64,000 nt of DNA from Leptothrix discophora (GTDB taxonomy: Bacteria; Pseudomonadota; Gammaproteobacteria; Burkholderiales; Burkholderiaceae_C): NCBI RefSeq assembly GCF_030705305.1, contig NZ_JAUZEE010000004.1:248001-312000 (forward strand). The letters run 5' to 3'. This document shows positions 47,301-58,300 of the stretch, piece after piece. Numbering within the stretch: position 1 is the stretch's first letter; each line of letters opens with the position of its first letter. The notes under the pieces were generated by a model, which did no database searches, had not been told where the DNA came from, and worked only from the letters and a program-made list of their open reading frames with translations. Position numbers and translations under genes: made by a program.

Positions 47301-50300
47301 TCAGGCGCGTCGTGATGGGTGTGTTCTCGGCGATCTTGCTGCCGGCAATTGCGCTGGTCAGCGTCACCGCCGTCGGCGCGGCATTGGTTGAGGGGGCGGG
47401 TGTGGTGTCGGCCACATCGGTGATGCTCAGTGTGTAGCTGGCACTCACAGGCGTGCTGCCGGCCACGGTGCTGTCTTGCGCCTTCACGGTCACGGCGTAG
47501 CTGGTCTTGGTCTCGTAGTCCAACACCGTGCCGGCCTTGAGGTAGAGCGAATTGCCGTCCAGCTCGAAGCTGGCCTTGTCCGCACCGTCGAGCGTGAAGG
47601 TGTTGCTGCCTTGGCCGTCGTCGGTCACCGCGATGTCGGCCACTTTCAGACGCGTCGTGACGGGCGTGTTCTCGGCGATCTGGCTGCCGGTGAGTGCGCT
47701 GATGAGCGTCACGGCAGTGGGCGCTGCGTTGGCTGAGGGGGCGGGCGTGGTGTCGGCCACGTCGGTCACGCCCAACGTGTAGTTGGCGCTCACAGGCGTG
47801 CTGCCCGACACACTGCTGTCCTGTGCCTTCACGGTCACGGCGTAGCTGGTCTTGGTCTCGTAGTCGAGCACCGTGCCGGCCTTGAGGTAGAGCGAATTGC
47901 CGTCCAGCTCGAAGCTGGCCTGGTCCGCACCGTCGAGCGTGAAGGAGTTGCTGCCCAGGCCATCGTCGGTCACCGCGATGTCGGCCACTTTCAGACGCGT
48001 CGTGACGGGCGTGTTCTCGGCGATCTTGCTTTCTGCAATTGCGCTGGTCAGTGTCACCGCCGTCGGCGCGGCATTGGTTGAGGGGGCGGGTGTGGTGTCG
48101 TCCACATCGGTGACGCTCAGCGTGTAGCTGGCACTCACGGGCGTGCTGCCGGCCACGGTGCTGTCTTGCGCCTTCACGGTCACGGCGTAGCTGGTCTTGG
48201 TCTCGTAGTCCAACACCGTGCCGGCCTTGAGGTAGAGCGCGTTGCCGTCCAGGTCGAAGTTGGTCTTGTCCGCGCCGTCGAGCGTGAAGGTGTTGCTGCC
48301 TTGGCCGTCATCGGTCACGGCGATGTCGGCCACTTTCAGGCGCGTCGTGATCGGCGTGTTCTCGGCGATCTTGCTTTCTGCAATTGCGCTGGTCAGCGTC
48401 ACTGCCGTGGGCGCCGCGTTGGGAGTGGGGACGGGCGTGGTGTCGTCCATGTCGGTGACGCTCAGCGTGTAGCTGGCGCTCACATGCGTGCTGCCCGACA
48501 CGCTGCTGTCTTGTGCCTTCACGGTCACGGCGTAGCTGGTCTTGGTCTCGTAGTCGAGCACTGTGCCGGCCTTGAGGTACAGCGCGTTGCCGTCCAGCTC
48601 GAAGCTGGCGTTGTCCGTGCCGTCGAGCGTGAAGGTGTTGCTGCCTTGACCGTCGTCGGTGACCGCGATGTCGGCGACCTTCAGGCGCGCGGTGACGGGC
48701 GTGTTCTCGGCGATCTTGCTTTCTGCAATTGCGCTGGTCAGCGTGACAGCAGTGGGCGCCGCGTTGGGTGTGGGGACGGGTGTGGTGTCGTCCACGTCGG
48801 TCACGCTCAGCGTGTAGCTGGCGCTCACATGCGTGCTGCCCGACACGCTGCTGTCTTGTGCCTTCACGGTCACGGCGTAGCTGGTCTTGGTCTCGTAGTC
48901 CAACACCGTGCCGGACTTGAGGTAGAGCGCATTGCCGTCCAGCTCGAAGCTGGCTTTGTCCGTGCCGTCGAGCGTGAACGTGTTGCTGCCCAGGCCGTCG
49001 TCGGTCACGGCGATGTCGGCGACCTTCAGGCGCGTCGTGACGGGCGTGTTCTCGGCGATCTTGCTTTCTGCAATTGCGCCGGTCAGCGTCACCGCCGTGG
49101 GCGCGGCATTGGGTGTGGGGACGGGCGTGGTGTCGTCCACGTCGGTCACGCTCAGCATGTAGCTGGCACTCACGGGCGTGCTGCCGGCCACGGTGCTGTC
49201 TTGCGCCTTCACGGTCACGGCGTAGGCGCGCTGGGTCTCGTAGTCGAGCACCGTGCCGGCCTTGAGGTAGAGCGCATTACCGTCCAGCTCGAAGCTGGCT
49301 TTGTCCGCACCGTCGAGCGTCAAGGTGTTGCTGCCCAGGCCATCGTCGGTCACGGCGATGTCGGCCACCTTCAGGCGCGTGGTGACGGGCGTGTTCTCGG
49401 CGATGTGGCTGCCGGTGAGTGCGCTGGTCAGCGTGACAGCAGTGGGCGCCGCGTTGGGCGTGGGGACGGGTGTGGTGTCGTCCACGTCGGTCACGCTCAG
49501 CGTGTAGCTGGCGCTCACATGCGTGCTGCCGGCCACGGTGCTGTCTTGTGCCTTCACGGTCACGACGTAGGCGCGCTGGGTCTCGTAGTCCAGCACCGTG
49601 CCGGACTTGAGGTAGAGCGCATTGCCGTCCAGCTCGAAGCTGGCCTTGTCCGCACCGTCGAGCGTGAAGGTGTTGCTGCCCAGGCCATCGTCGGTCACCG
49701 CGATGTCGGCCACTTTCAGACGCGTCGTGACGGGCGTGTTCTCGGCGATCTTGCTGCCGGCAATTGCGCTGGTCAGCGTCACCGCCGTCGGCGCGGCATT
49801 GGTTGAGGGGGCGGGTGTGGTGTCGGCCACATCGGTGATGCTCAGTGTGTAGCTGGCACTCACAGGCGTGCTGCCGGCCACGGTGCTGTCTTGCGCCTTC
49901 ACGGTCACGGCGTAGCTGGTCTTGGTCTCGTAGTCCAACACCGTGCCGGCCTTGAGGTAGAGCGAATTGCCGTCCAGCTCGAAGCTGGCCTGATCCGCAC
50001 CGTCGAGCGTGAAGGTGTTGCTGCCCAGGCCGTCGTCGGTCACCGCGATGTTGGCCACTTTCAGACGCGTCGTGATCGGCGTGTTCTCGGCGATCTGGCT
50101 GCCGGTGAGTGCGCTGGTCAGCGTCACAGCCGTCGGCGCGGCATTGGTTGAGGGGGCGGGCGTGGTGTCGGCCACGTCGGTCACGCCCAACGTGTAGTTG
50201 GCGCTCACAGGCGTGCTGCCGGCCACGCTGCTGTCCTGTGCCTTCACGGTCACGGCGTAGCTGGACTTGGCCTCGTAGTCCAGCACCGTGCCGGCCTTGA

Positions 50301-52116
50301 GGTACAGCGCGTTGCCCACCACCTCGAAGCTGTCCTTGTCCGTGCCATCGAGCGTGAAGGTGTTGCTGCCCAGACCGTCGTCGGTCACCGCGATGTCGGC
50401 CACTTTCAGACGCGTCGTGACGGGCGTGTTCTCGGCGATCTGGCTGCCGGTGAGTGCGCTGGTCAGCGTCACCGCCGTGGGCGCGGCATTGGCGTTGGCC
50501 AACGCATCCCTCGTCACGGCGTCAACCAGGGGCCGGCCGTTCTTCACTGCCTGGGTGGCCGCTTCGTTGAGCGCAGCCAGGTTGTCCCGGCTGGCGGCAT
50601 GAATGCCGGCGGCCTGATAGTCCGACACGGTGGGGGCGAACTCGGGCGCGGGATGCATGACATGGTTGGCCACCTTGGCCGCCAGCACCACCTGGCCGAG
50701 GTCGTTGTTGTTGCTCTTGCTCACCTGGTCCAGCAGGAGGTCAGCGGCTTGCGCCTTGTCCGCGGCGGTCGCCTGCGCAGCCTTGACCAGCTCGAACATC
50801 GCCTTGAGCAACTGCCCATAGAGATCGGGCGACGGGGCATCGGCGGCCTTGCCGTCCGGGCCGACCGTCACCGTGGCGGCGGGGGCGATGTGCTCCAGCG
50901 GCGTGGTGCCGTCACCGACGCCGAGCTTCCTGGCAAAGGCGGCGCTGGCATCGCGCAGTTGCTGCGCTGGGGTGTCGACGTCGAGCGTGGCGGCCAGCTG
51001 GCGTGCCAGCAGGTCGGTGGCATGCGTGACGTTGACCGTCGTCTGTCCGCCGTCGACGAAGGTCGCCACCGCACGGACGGTGCCCACGAACTCGGTGAGC
51101 GTCTTGTCCTCACCGATGAAGTCGGGCGTCGCATCGGCCACACCCACCACGTCCACCCGGACCCACGATGAGACGGGCTTCTCGGTGAGCTGGACCACGT
51201 ACCGTCCATCGGGCTGGGCAGCCGCTTCACCGAGCAGCAGGCCCTGGGCATCACGAACCTGGACCCGAAGGTTGTTGCCTGCGATCACCGGGCCGAAGGT
51301 GATGACGCCAGCGACTGTCCCGACCGAGGCGGACTCGGCGGAAGGGCTGCTGTTGTGGCCTCGGGACACAGCCACCGCACCGGCAGCGAGGACGGCGGCC
51401 GGCCAGCCCCACGGGAAGCCGGTGGTCGACGGCTCCGGCGCGGCGGGAACGGTGCCCTGGTGGGCCTGTTGGACCACGCCGGTCGTGGACGGCGAGGTGA
51501 CCGCGGCGTTCGCGGTCTCGCCGCTCAGGGCCTCGGCCAAGCTGGCCGGGCCCTGGGTGGCGACATCGGCACCGGCCGGCTTGCCGGACGCCTCCGACGT
51601 TGCATCCGACGTGACAGGCGACATGGCAAGCGACGGGGCCGGCTGCGGTGCTGACGCCGCCCGGCTGGCCATGTCTGCGGCGGCCTGTGCGAGCGCGACC
51701 AGCGCCTGGTCGGCCCAGGCCTCGTCGTTCGGCTGGTCGTCCGCCGCCCTGCCCTTCTTGCGGCCCTTGGCGGTCGATCCGGCCGCAGCCTCGATGCCAC
51801 CGGGCAAGCGGCCGACCGGCACCTGCAAGCGCGCTTCAAACGGCGGCACATGCGGCGCCGTCATCGTGACGGGTTGCGGCAAGCCGGGCGCGAAGCTCGC
51901 CAGCGGCACGCTGGCATCGTCAAACACGAGGAAGAAGTCCGGCGCGGCGAGCCGCTTGATGTTGGCGCCCTGGAGCACCAGCACGTCGCCCCCCTTGATC
52001 TGCAACAGCAATTCCTGCCCTCGCCAGGTCGCTGCCTGGACGTCACCGAACGAAGTAGCCGTCACGCGAACGGTGGCCTTGGTGATCTCGGAAAGCGAAA
52101 GGGAAGTGGTCTTCAT
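44323..52116 (-). CDS. Giant surface protein: BapA-like N-terminus, ten cadherin repeats, serralysin metalloprotease, RTX end
   Basis: About 2,597 residues. Residues 1-75 resemble the BapA prefix domain (GQELLLQIKGGDVLVLQGAN). A hydrophobic segment WGWPAAVLAAGAVAVS lies near 236-251. Ten cadherin-like repeats of 115 residues span about 540-1680. An Ig-like stretch (LTYAVTAGNLPEGLVLGADG) lies near 1930. The M10 serralysin-type protease has HELGHAMGLDH at 2203-2213 and the Met-turn ETVMTYLQAF with Met2258. A GGGGDDEIWGN calcium-binding end lies near 2490. All zinc ligands are intact. It is probably exported by type I secretion; the transporter is not in the window. The ATG at 52116 is preferred over 52206. 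Confidence 0.88.
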   Translation of the reverse strand: MKTTSLSLSEITKATVRVTATSFGDVQAATWRGQELLLQIKGGDVLVLQGANIKRLAAPDFFLVFDDASVPLASFAPGLPQPVTMTAPHVPPFEARLQVPVGRLPGGIEAAAGSTAKGRKKGRAADDQPNDEAWADQALVALAQAAADMASRAASAPQPAPSLAMSPVTSDATSEASGKPAGADVATQGPASLAEALSGETANAAVTSPSTTGVVQQAHQGTVPAAPEPSTTGFPWGWPAAVLAAGAVAVSRGHNSSPSAESASVGTVAGVITFGPVIAGNNLRVQVRDAQGLLLGEAAAQPDGRYVVQLTEKPVSSWVRVDVVGVADATPDFIGEDKTLTEFVGTVRAVATFVDGGQTTVNVTHATDLLARQLAATLDVDTPAQQLRDASAAFARKLGVGDGTTPLEHIAPAATVTVGPDGKAADAPSPDLYGQLLKAMFELVKAAQATAADKAQAADLLLDQVSKSNNNDLGQVVLAAKVANHVMHPAPEFAPTVSDYQAAGIHAASRDNLAALNEAATQAVKNGRPLVDAVTRDALANANAAPTAVTLTSALTGSQIAENTPVTTRLKVADIAVTDDGLGSNTFTLDGTDKDSFEVVGNALYLKAGTVLDYEAKSSYAVTVKAQDSSVAGSTPVSANYTLGVTDVADTTPAPSTNAAPTAVTLTSALTGSQIAENTPITTRLKVANIAVTDDGLGSNTFTLDGADQASFELDGNSLYLKAGTVLDYETKTSYAVTVKAQDSTVAGSTPVSASYTLSITDVADTTPAPSTNAAPTAVTLTSAIAGSKIAENTPVTTRLKVADIAVTDDGLGSNTFTLDGADKASFELDGNALYLKSGTVLDYETQRAYVVTVKAQDSTVAGSTHVSASYTLSVTDVDDTTPVPTPNAAPTAVTLTSALTGSHIAENTPVTTRLKVADIAVTDDGLGSNTLTLDGADKASFELDGNALYLKAGTVLDYETQRAYAVTVKAQDSTVAGSTPVSASYMLSVTDVDDTTPVPTPNAAPTAVTLTGAIAESKIAENTPVTTRLKVADIAVTDDGLGSNTFTLDGTDKASFELDGNALYLKSGTVLDYETKTSYAVTVKAQDSSVSGSTHVSASYTLSVTDVDDTTPVPTPNAAPTAVTLTSAIAESKIAENTPVTARLKVADIAVTDDGQGSNTFTLDGTDNASFELDGNALYLKAGTVLDYETKTSYAVTVKAQDSSVSGSTHVSASYTLSVTDMDDTTPVPTPNAAPTAVTLTSAIAESKIAENTPITTRLKVADIAVTDDGQGSNTFTLDGADKTNFDLDGNALYLKAGTVLDYETKTSYAVTVKAQDSTVAGSTPVSASYTLSVTDVDDTTPAPSTNAAPTAVTLTSAIAESKIAENTPVTTRLKVADIAVTDDGLGSNSFTLDGADQASFELDGNSLYLKAGTVLDYETKTSYAVTVKAQDSSVSGSTPVSANYTLGVTDVADTTPAPSANAAPTAVTLISALTGSQIAENTPVTTRLKVADIAVTDDGQGSNTFTLDGADKASFELDGNSLYLKAGTVLDYETKTSYAVTVKAQDSTVAGSTPVSASYTLSITDVADTTPAPSTNAAPTAVTLTSAIAGSKIAENTPITTRLKVADIAVTDDGQGSNTFTLEGADQASFELDGNSLYLKAGTVLDYETKTGYAVTVKAQDSSVAGSTPVSATYTLGVTDFNETPPTIDSAFSTPALSSTNLALNADWKIGTALSLSQVNFGTLKVVARGISSLPSVSPSTAEMSLVQEGDVVGNADGSKSVWLIAHGGKSLGVKLTFSQQADGLHARVEESKVVNGWDPVMQANMSLYDIVGSLLLPAGQTVKGHLDAALVAGAQVQVFDGATPLGYATVAADGVSWRFEDSRSTVNTAAYTAKVVLGSVSGASSNVVEVVYNHAPMTSGVVAPISATKGQAITAIDVASKFTDSDPGDTLTYAVTAGNLPEGLVLGADGQITGTPTLVTSTAEHITVTATDHRGLSATQSFDVSVSDVSTTSIDTSVPTWITASAYRVEAPQAVTLDNPGSYAQGMASLISNDVGSAGMPAPASMASWLGMNSDRTQRLTGASMTAPLQLSYAFQDQVALFRDTSDVEHVTQDGMSYTDTEKAYVRQVFNHFAEVSKVVFTENTSQVYLGADLRLFKGTGDHLGVDRSVMGFATQPTAVDSKVDDAYGNLFLVTDASAYPSAETAFRSEYGSENTTVTHELGHAMGLDHPFQESDLSGKFWYGDGTNTTLNRVGNETGGGYDNPQTDAPQETVMTYLQAFNKVTLRGQPALLESQGYTPWKLGVYDMAALQHLYGANMTTQTGNDTYRYDSDTPVFDTLWDAQGVDTLQQLGSRDAIIDLRGGEHMSRMGLMTGASYTFSESAWEASKLEGMRAAIGRLGISLDQARVSNVRFVYTDATTGDEVDVTSRGHVVSKSESGDTRWTWYDDPTLPAGVMLQIKGDFEFFFEGSYVLGQPDFVCGQVPSGGVPDASMAYNVGIAFGVVIENAVGGGGDDEIWGNLAANTIATGGGKDVVKYDKAAHIDGDTILDFSTDDRLDLSQLGIAPADLHWEPSTHLLSRVTSEPDLAWSLTVRGTFDPAAQVTTQATMQVMG
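47068..50500. repeat. Ten tandem 345-bp repeats coding for cadherin-like domains
   Basis: Ten nearly identical copies of a 345-base unit (115 codons), each with NAAPTAVTLTS, IAENTP, TTRLKVADIAVTDDG, TFTLDG, YLKAGTVLDYE and SYAVTVKAQDS in order. They differ only at scattered positions, with recurring variants (TGSQ/AGSK/AESK, DGLG/DGQG, ETKTSY/ETQRAY). Mixed variants in non-adjacent copies suggest gene conversion. The unit keeps frame, so copy-number change would alter length only. Confidence 0.92.
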
Positions 52117-52249
52117 GGCTGTATGGGTGGGAGATCGATGAATGGCTGATAAGGAACCCGGCAACCTCACCTCGCGCGCCCAAAGGGGACACACGAACGC
52201 GCCCACGGCACAGGTGTCGAGGCGATCCAGGGGGCGGGGAAACAGGTCG

Positions 52250-52287
52250 AAGAAAAGGCGGGGTCCGTCGTTCGACAGGACCCCGCC
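52250..52287 (-). terminator. Terminator of the giant LamG/RTX adhesin gene
   Basis: On the minus strand GGCGGGGTCC/GGACCCCGCC with an internal GTCG/CGAC stem, followed by TTTTCTTC. It lies 88 bases after the stop codon. A second hairpin CCTCACCCG/CGGGTGAGG lies closer to the stop at 52293-52313. Together they isolate the two giant genes. Confidence 0.9.
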
Positions 52288-52374
52288 AAAGGCCTCACCC
52301 GAGGCGGGTGAGGATCAGGGACTCCGGCGGATCAACACGGCGCCAAGGGCGCCTGGCGCATCGGGCACTCATGT

Positions 52375-55300
52375 TCAAACCACCAGCCAGGCATTGGCGA
52401 CCCACGTGTCCGGGTTGGCCGTGCCCGCACTCCAGTTGCGGAAGTAGAGGGTCTGCGTGACGGTGCCAGCGCCCGCGCCGTCCACGTCGATCACCATCTG
52501 GGTGGCCGCCGTCGTCGTCGGAAGCGTCGAGTCACCGAACACGCTGCCCATGCTGGTGTTGATCGTTGCCGCCGTCGTGCTGCTGGCGGCGCCAAACGTG
52601 ATGCTGGTGATCCAGTCCTTCAGGTTCAGCGTGCTGCCATTGACGTGGTTCTCCAGCAGGCCTCTGAGGTCAATCGTCATGCCGGTCGCGCCCGTCCATG
52701 GCGTGAAGTCCCGGATCTGGTCAGACGCGCTTGTGCCTGCATCACCGCGCTGCCAATAGAAGACATCGTTGTTGGCACCGCTGACGGCGCCGCCCACGCC
52801 CCACATGACGTCGTTGCCCGTGCCGCCGTAAATGGCGTCTGAACCGTTGCCACCGGCGATCCAGTCGTTGCCCGCACCACCGCAAATGGTGTCAAGGCCC
52901 ACACCGGGGGTCTGGCTGGTGATGGTCAGGTTGGACTTCATGCGGCCCAGCAATCCGTCATACACCACGGTTATCTGGGAATGGCTGTTGTAACCCGTCA
53001 CGGTGGTGTTGTTGAACACCCAACCATTCACGGTCGCTCCGGTGTCCTCAATCACAGCGGCGTTCTGATTGAGTCCACCGTTCCGGACGCCGCCGCCGCC
53101 GCCGCCGACTTGAGCATCTGTGGTTGTGAAGGAAACCCCCGCCATACCCGCACTGGTGTTGCCCACAGTGGCTGCACCGCCCGAGCCCACACCCGCTGTG
53201 GATCCCGGGGCAGCGCCACCGGCGCCACCACCACCCACAGGGGTAGAGATTGGCGCAGCGGTCGCCGCGGTCAAGTTGTTGTAGGAGCCACCGGAACCGC
53301 CGCCACCCAAACCACCTTCTGCCCCGGGTGATCCGGAACCGAAAACAGCGACGGTACTCCCTGAATAGCCGTCACCAAAGAGCAGGTCATTTCCAGCCCC
53401 ACCGTAGATCACGTCGGCCGCTCCACCCGCACTGCCACCGGCCCGTGGAGCTACCGCACCTAAGCCGTACGACCCGCCCCCGCCGGAGCCGTCACCCATC
53501 ACCACGTCATTGCCAGAGCCACCGAGAAGGCTGTCCAGCCCCGCAGCACCGGCCTCGGCGACGACGCCACCGGTTGCGGTGTAGGCGGTGTGTCCGCGCG
53601 CCCCGTTACCGGACGCATCACCATAGATCAGCGCGTTGCTGTTCGTGAAGATGAATGCCAGGCTGCGGCTGTAGTTGACGGCACTGTTCCAGCCGGTCTC
53701 GCTGACGGTGTAGTCGGCCCGTGCAAACGCCCCACTGGTGGTGAAGCTGCTGTCGGCCTGGCTGTATTCGAGCTTGACGATGCCGTCGATCACGTCCTTC
53801 ATGGTGACGCTCGTGGTCTCGCTGGAAACGCCTCCGCTGGTCTTGAAGACTTTGACGTTGCTCAGGTTGCTGAAGGTCAAGGTGACGCTGGCCGGGCTCT
53901 CGACGCCCGACTGCTTGCCCTGCTCCAGGCCCAGGTGCGCCAAGGTCAGCGTTTCTCCTTTGCCGGTGCCTGTGGCGCCGTTGACCAAGGTTCCATCGCC
54001 TGCTGCGTCACCCGATATGGCTGTGGTTCGGCCTGCGTCGGTGCTCCGCACCCCATTGACGCGGATTCCGGTTTGCTCGGTGGCCTTGGTGAACCAGTCC
54101 ACCTCCAAGTTGGTGGGCGTGAAACGGCGCAGGCCGTAGTTGGTGGTGCTTGCAGCGTCTTGGCGCACCAGCACATTGGCTGCGGTGTAGGTTCCTTCGG
54201 CCAGATAGATGCGCGCGGCCGTCGCATCAGCACTGACGCCGGTCCACAAGGTGCTGGCCTTGGTTCCGTCGGTGTCGGTGACGCTCTCCCAGTTGATGCC
54301 GTTGTTCAGGCTGTATTGCCAGCTGGTGCCCAGCCCTCGGACGGCCAGCAGACCCGCAGCGGTCACGCCGTCGCTCTCGGTGCTGCCGATCCGCCCCACC
54401 GAGGCTTCGGTGGTGTCGCTGAACAACGTGATGTACGGCTGCGGAGACACCGTCACATTGATCGTGGCGCTCGCACTGGCGTTGCCGGTCGCGTCCACAT
54501 GGGTGAACGCAAACGTGGGCGCACTTGAGGGCGTCGTTTCAGATGTGGAGAAGGTCAGCGCCTTTTCAATCAGCTGCACCTGGGCAGCCGTGAAGTTGCC
54601 GCCACCGTTCTTGGTGAAGGTGAGCATGCTGCCGTTGTAAGCCCAGTCCACACCGGTCGTGCCGATGGTGGCATTGCTGCCCGACTGTGCGGTGGTGTCG
54701 AGTGTCAGGGCAGTGGCACCCAGGCTCAACACGTCGGTGCTGGCTTTGCCCCCCACAACCAGCGTGATCTTGGCAATGTCGGTCTCGGCAGGCAGCGCCA
54801 TCTTGGGTGCGATGGTGATGTTCAGCGGATCAATGGCGGTGAAGCTGTAGCTGGCTTGCACCGTGTCCACCGAATCATCCAGGTCGACGGCCGGGGCTTT
54901 GGTGTCGATGTTGACGGCGTAGCTGAGGCTTGCCGCTGACATGTTGCCGGCCCTGTCGGACAAGCGGGCGGTGAGGGTGTGGTCACCCTCGGCCAGCGTT
55001 GGGGTGTTGAAGCTCCAGCTGGTGCCCGAGACCACGGCCTCGCCCAGGCGCACTGCGCCATCGAACACCACCACCTTGTAGGTGGCGTCAACCGTGCTCG
55101 AGATGCTGCCTTCCACGGTCTGCGTGCCGTCGTTGCTGACATAGCTGCGGTTGATGGCCGCTTCGGTCACACCGCTCCCTCGGGTCGCGACGGCACCGCC
55201 CGTCACCAGGTTGGTGGTCGAGCCATCCATCAACCACGAGCCTTTCAGGTTCGTGTCGGTGCTGATGACGGTCGTCATGTCCTGCGCGATCTCGGACGCG

Positions 55301-58300
55301 GTGCGCTGGCTGTCCCAGATCTGGACGTTGCCCACCAACCCGTTCAAGCTCTGTCCTGCAGTCAAGTGGTTGCCCAACTTGAGCGTGACGTTCGCCGCGG
55401 CTGGCACTGTTTGCGCACCCGTGACGGTGTTCATGAGCACCCCATTCACAAACAGCTGCCAGGTGCCCGCGCCATCGGTGGTCATGGCGTAGTGTGTCCA
55501 GGCACTCGAGTTGAAGGACCCCATGGTCTTGGCGTACGTGACGCTGTTCCAAGTGACAAGGCTGCCGGCTTGCAGGAACAGCTCCACGTACTTGTCACCT
55601 GCTGGCGTTGCCGAGGTGGGTATGGTGAGCATGAACAAGTCTTGGTTGTTCGTCGACGTGGGCGCATCGGCCTTGAACCAGCCCTCAAAGGTCATGCTGC
55701 CGCCCACCGTTCCGGTCACCGTGACGTGGTTGGTCGACGTGCTCGCAATCGTCGACGCAGCAATGCGTGTGGCCTGCGTCGCCGCGACGGTCCAGAGGAA
55801 CTCCGCCACATCGTCCTTGGCACGGGTCAGGCTGGCCGTGGCGACGGGCCCCACGGTGTCAATGGACTGCGTGTCGAGTGTGGCAAGGCTGGTGCTGGCG
55901 GCCACGTTGTTGCCGAGTGCGTCCTGGAGCTGCACGCCGCCGGCCAGACCATTCAGCGTCAAGAACATGCTGCCGGTGGCGGTCGCGGTGGGCGGGCTTA
56001 CGCTCACCTCGTAGACATCCTGGCCCGAAGCGTTCAGGCCCTTGGCGGTGACGCCCGTGACGCTGCCGCTGCTGGCCGTGAAGTGGCCGGTCCCCAAGGT
56101 GCCCTCCACCTTTTCGCTGAAGGTCACCGTGAAGACAAAGTCGCTTCCGGTCCACGTGTCCGACACGTTGTCGGTGACGGATACCACCGTGGGCGCCTGG
56201 GTGTCCACCACGAGAGCCTTGGCGCCGGCAAGGGTGTTCGCCGTGGCCGTGGGCAGGCCGGACGTCATGACGTTACCCACAGCATCGTTGGTGCCTGAGG
56301 CGACCGTGAAGCTGCTCACGTCGAGGTCGGTGCTGTTCTGACCAGCCAGCACGGTGTAGGTGCCGGTCAGCTTGGTGGCGTCGGTCAAATCACGGGTCAA
56401 GGTCACCGTGCCGCCCGAGTTCAGGGTGGCGGTGATGCTCGCACCCGAGGCCAGGGCCTCGCTGGCGGTGGCCGTGATGTTGATGGTTGTGCCCACCTTG
56501 TAGCTGCCGTCGGCCGTGGTCGAGGTGAAGCTGCTGATGGTGGGCGCCTTCGTGTCCCAGGCCTGCGCCGCTGCGGTTGCGCCGGCGATGAAGCTGTTGC
56601 CAGAAGCATCCGCCACGCCGATGCCGGTGCCGCTTGCCACGCTCACGCCAAGGTCGGTGCCTTCGGTGCCCGAGGGCAGGTTGACCACCAAGGTGTACTT
56701 GGCGTTGTTTGACCCTGCGACCGCGCCGAACGTGCCCTTGGTGCCGTTGGTCAGCGTGATGTCGGCGGCATCGAAGCCGGTGACGCTTTCGCCGAAGTCG
56801 AAGGTGTAGGTCACAGCACCCGAGGCGGTTGCGCTCGTGGTGTCGGTGATGCTCAGCGTGGGCGCCTTGGTGTCGAGCTTGAAGCTGGTGGGCGCCGCGC
56901 TGACGGTGTTGCCAGACGCATCGGTGGCGACCGCATTGACAGTGATGACGCCGTCGCCCAGCGTGGCCACGTCGGCCGTGGTCAGGGCAATGCCCACAAC
57001 GGTCAATCCGTTGCCGACGACGGTCTTGGTGACGGTGCCGCCGCCCGTGCGCGAGAGTGTGACCGTCATCAACGCGCCGGCTTCGGTCGTGATGTCGATC
57101 AGGCGCGTGGTGGCTTCGAGGCTGGTGGCGCCATTCCCTGTGGCGGAGGTGTCGGTAGAGGCACCGCTGCTGCCGCTGACGGCCAAGCCAATGTCGGACG
57201 GCTTGGTGGCGTCTGCGGTGGGCGCGGTGGTGTCCACCACGACGGCGACGCTGCCGCTGGCCGCCGCCAGGTTGCCAGCGGTTTCACGCACGCGGGCCGT
57301 GAATGTGTGTGTGGCAGCACTCAGAGCCGTGGTGGGCGTGAAGTTCCAGCTGAGGTCGGTGTTGACCGTCGCCGTGCCGACTTCGACGGTGCCGTCATAG
57401 ATGGCCAGCACCTCGTTGGCACCGAGCGCGGCACTCACGCTGCCGGTGAGCGTGGGCGTGGGGTCGTTGCTGTTGAAGCTGCGGCCCGCTGCGGCCCCCA
57501 GCGAGACCGTGGCGGCCCCGGCGTTGATGCTGCCTGCGCTGCCACCGCTGACCTGGTTGGCCAGTGTGGTGCCGCTGGCCTCGTCCATGAGCCAATGGCC
57601 CTTGAGGTTGCCGTCGCTCAGGCCCAGGTTGCGCATGTCGGCCAGCACATCGGTGCGGGCGCGGGCGTTGTCCCAGATCTGCACCGGCCCAATCAAGCCG
57701 TTGAGGCCCCAGGCGCGAGCGGCATAGGGCGAGTTGCCCAAGGTCACGTTCATGGTGGCCGCAGCGGACGGGGCCGTATTGAGCGACAGGCTGCCCGTCT
57801 GCTGCACGCCGTCCAGGAAGACCGTGTAGGCGTAGACCGGGTTGAGGGCGGTGCCGGTGTTCACGGCCGACTGCGACACGGCGAGGTGATGCCAGCCAGC
57901 CGACACGACACCGTAGGTGGCGGTGGTGCTGGAGAGGCCTTGCAGGTTGCCAGCGGCGGTGAGAACCATCTCGACCGGACCTGTGCCGAAGATCTGCTGC
58001 GTGACCCCGCCGCCTGCGGCCGGCGCATCGGCCTTGAACCACAGCTCGATCGTGTAGTCGCCGCTGACAGAGGCCGACACGCTGGCCTTGTTGGCATTGG
58101 CCGCACCGGCCGTGCTGCCGATGCGCAGGGCCGTGGCCGGCTGCGTCCAGGTGTAGCTGTCCACGTTGTCTTGCACCGTGGCCAGGCGTGTGGTCACGGT
58201 GGGCACGCTGGCGTCGATGGTGTAGTCCATCGTGCTCTTGCCAATCTCGCCGTCCTGCTTCAACGCGGCCAAGGCTGCCGCTGTCAGCTTGGTGCCTGCG

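Noticed and set aside
48166-49806. Long plus-strand open frame of 546 codons opposite the cadherin repeats
   Set aside because: It is an antisense frame that repeats with the same 345-base period as the real minus-strand gene and has no own homology or ribosome-binding site.
47068-50500. CRISPR array
   Set aside because: The repeat unit is 345 bases, contiguous and coding, without spacers.
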